Of a stretch of DNA of 22,328 bases, positions 22,286-22,328 are shown piece after piece. Source of the stretch: an uncultured Clostridia bacterium. GTDB taxonomy: Bacteria; Bacillota; Clostridia; TANB77; CAG-508. The notes beneath the pieces are model-generated. The model worked only from the letters and a program-made list of their open reading frames with translations, was not told the DNA's origin and did no database searches. The stretch lies in the NCBI GenBank assembly GCA_944388615.1, contig CALXJL010000009.1:1-22328 (forward strand), given 5' to 3'. Every line of letters begins with the position of its first letter. Within the stretch, counting starts at the first letter, position 1. Position numbers and translations under genes: made by a program.

Positions 22286-22328
22286 TGAAAATATTATCCA
22301 AAAAATGTAAAAAAAGCACATTGAAAAG

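Noticed and set aside
22285..22328. Coding start ATG 22285 running off the right edge (MKILSKKCKK)
   Set aside because: No Shine-Dalgarno precedes it, it begins at the end of a hairpin, and 14 codons are too few to recognise a family.
1..22328. tRNA, rRNA, CRISPR array, insertion sequence or prophage
   Set aside because: I saw no cloverleaf-like GC-rich segment, no regularly spaced repeats and no transposase, integrase or terminal repeats anywhere in the window.

Overview
The window is very AT-rich DNA with tightly packed genes, almost all led by strong Shine-Dalgarno sequences. It carries spo0A, yyaC and a spoIVFA-spoIVFB pair. Together these point to an endospore-forming Firmicute of the class Clostridia, probably an uncultured gut-type lineage. 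I see no rRNA, tRNA, CRISPR array, transposase or prophage gene; this looks like ordinary chromosomal core with one accessory surface-protein cluster.

Layout. (a) 1-133, minus: the N-terminal end of a GH13 alpha-amylase that runs off the left edge. It is divergent from (b) 287-2472, plus: an OmpR-type response regulator and its membrane histidine kinase, followed by mntP (Mn2+ efflux). (c) 5355-3117, minus: dapA - HD-domain hydrolase - dapB, the lysine/dipicolinate branch. It converges on mntP at a perfect hairpin that contains both stop codons. (d) 5734-7973, plus: a sortase and three small exported proteins, two or three of them resembling the TasA/camelysin type. (e) 8072-11134: a CorC/HlyC-type membrane protein and a WG-repeat protein, ending in a strong terminator. 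(f) 11228-14418: a methionine gamma-lyase/YnbB-family PLP enzyme, a BaiN/HI0933-type flavoprotein and a YigZ-family protein in one operon. (g) 14658-19946: spo0A, a RelA/SpoT-like nucleotidyltransferase, yyaC, a small tail-anchored protein, spoIVFA and spoIVFB, a sporulation-rich stretch. (h) 20109-21180: rpsF-ssb-rpsR with a structured leader. (i) 22115-21264, minus: a patatin-like phospholipase convergent with rpsR.

How the genes relate. DapA and DapB make dihydro- and tetrahydrodipicolinate, the precursors of lysine, meso-diaminopimelate and the spore solute dipicolinic acid. Spo0A starts sporulation, and SpoIVFA/SpoIVFB act late in it at the forespore membrane to activate sigma-K.

The most unusual signal: two conserved genes, dapA and the BaiN-like flavoprotein, are each interrupted by one extra C that creates an in-frame CGG codon just before an A. 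Skipping that C restores GGA (Gly) at a glycine expected from the family, and a full-length protein. By eye I find no other in-frame CGG codon in about 6,600 codons of this window, although CGA, CGT and CGC all occur. Either these are two coincidental sequence errors or mutations, or CGG is an unread codon here that ribosomes pass by +1 frameshifting.
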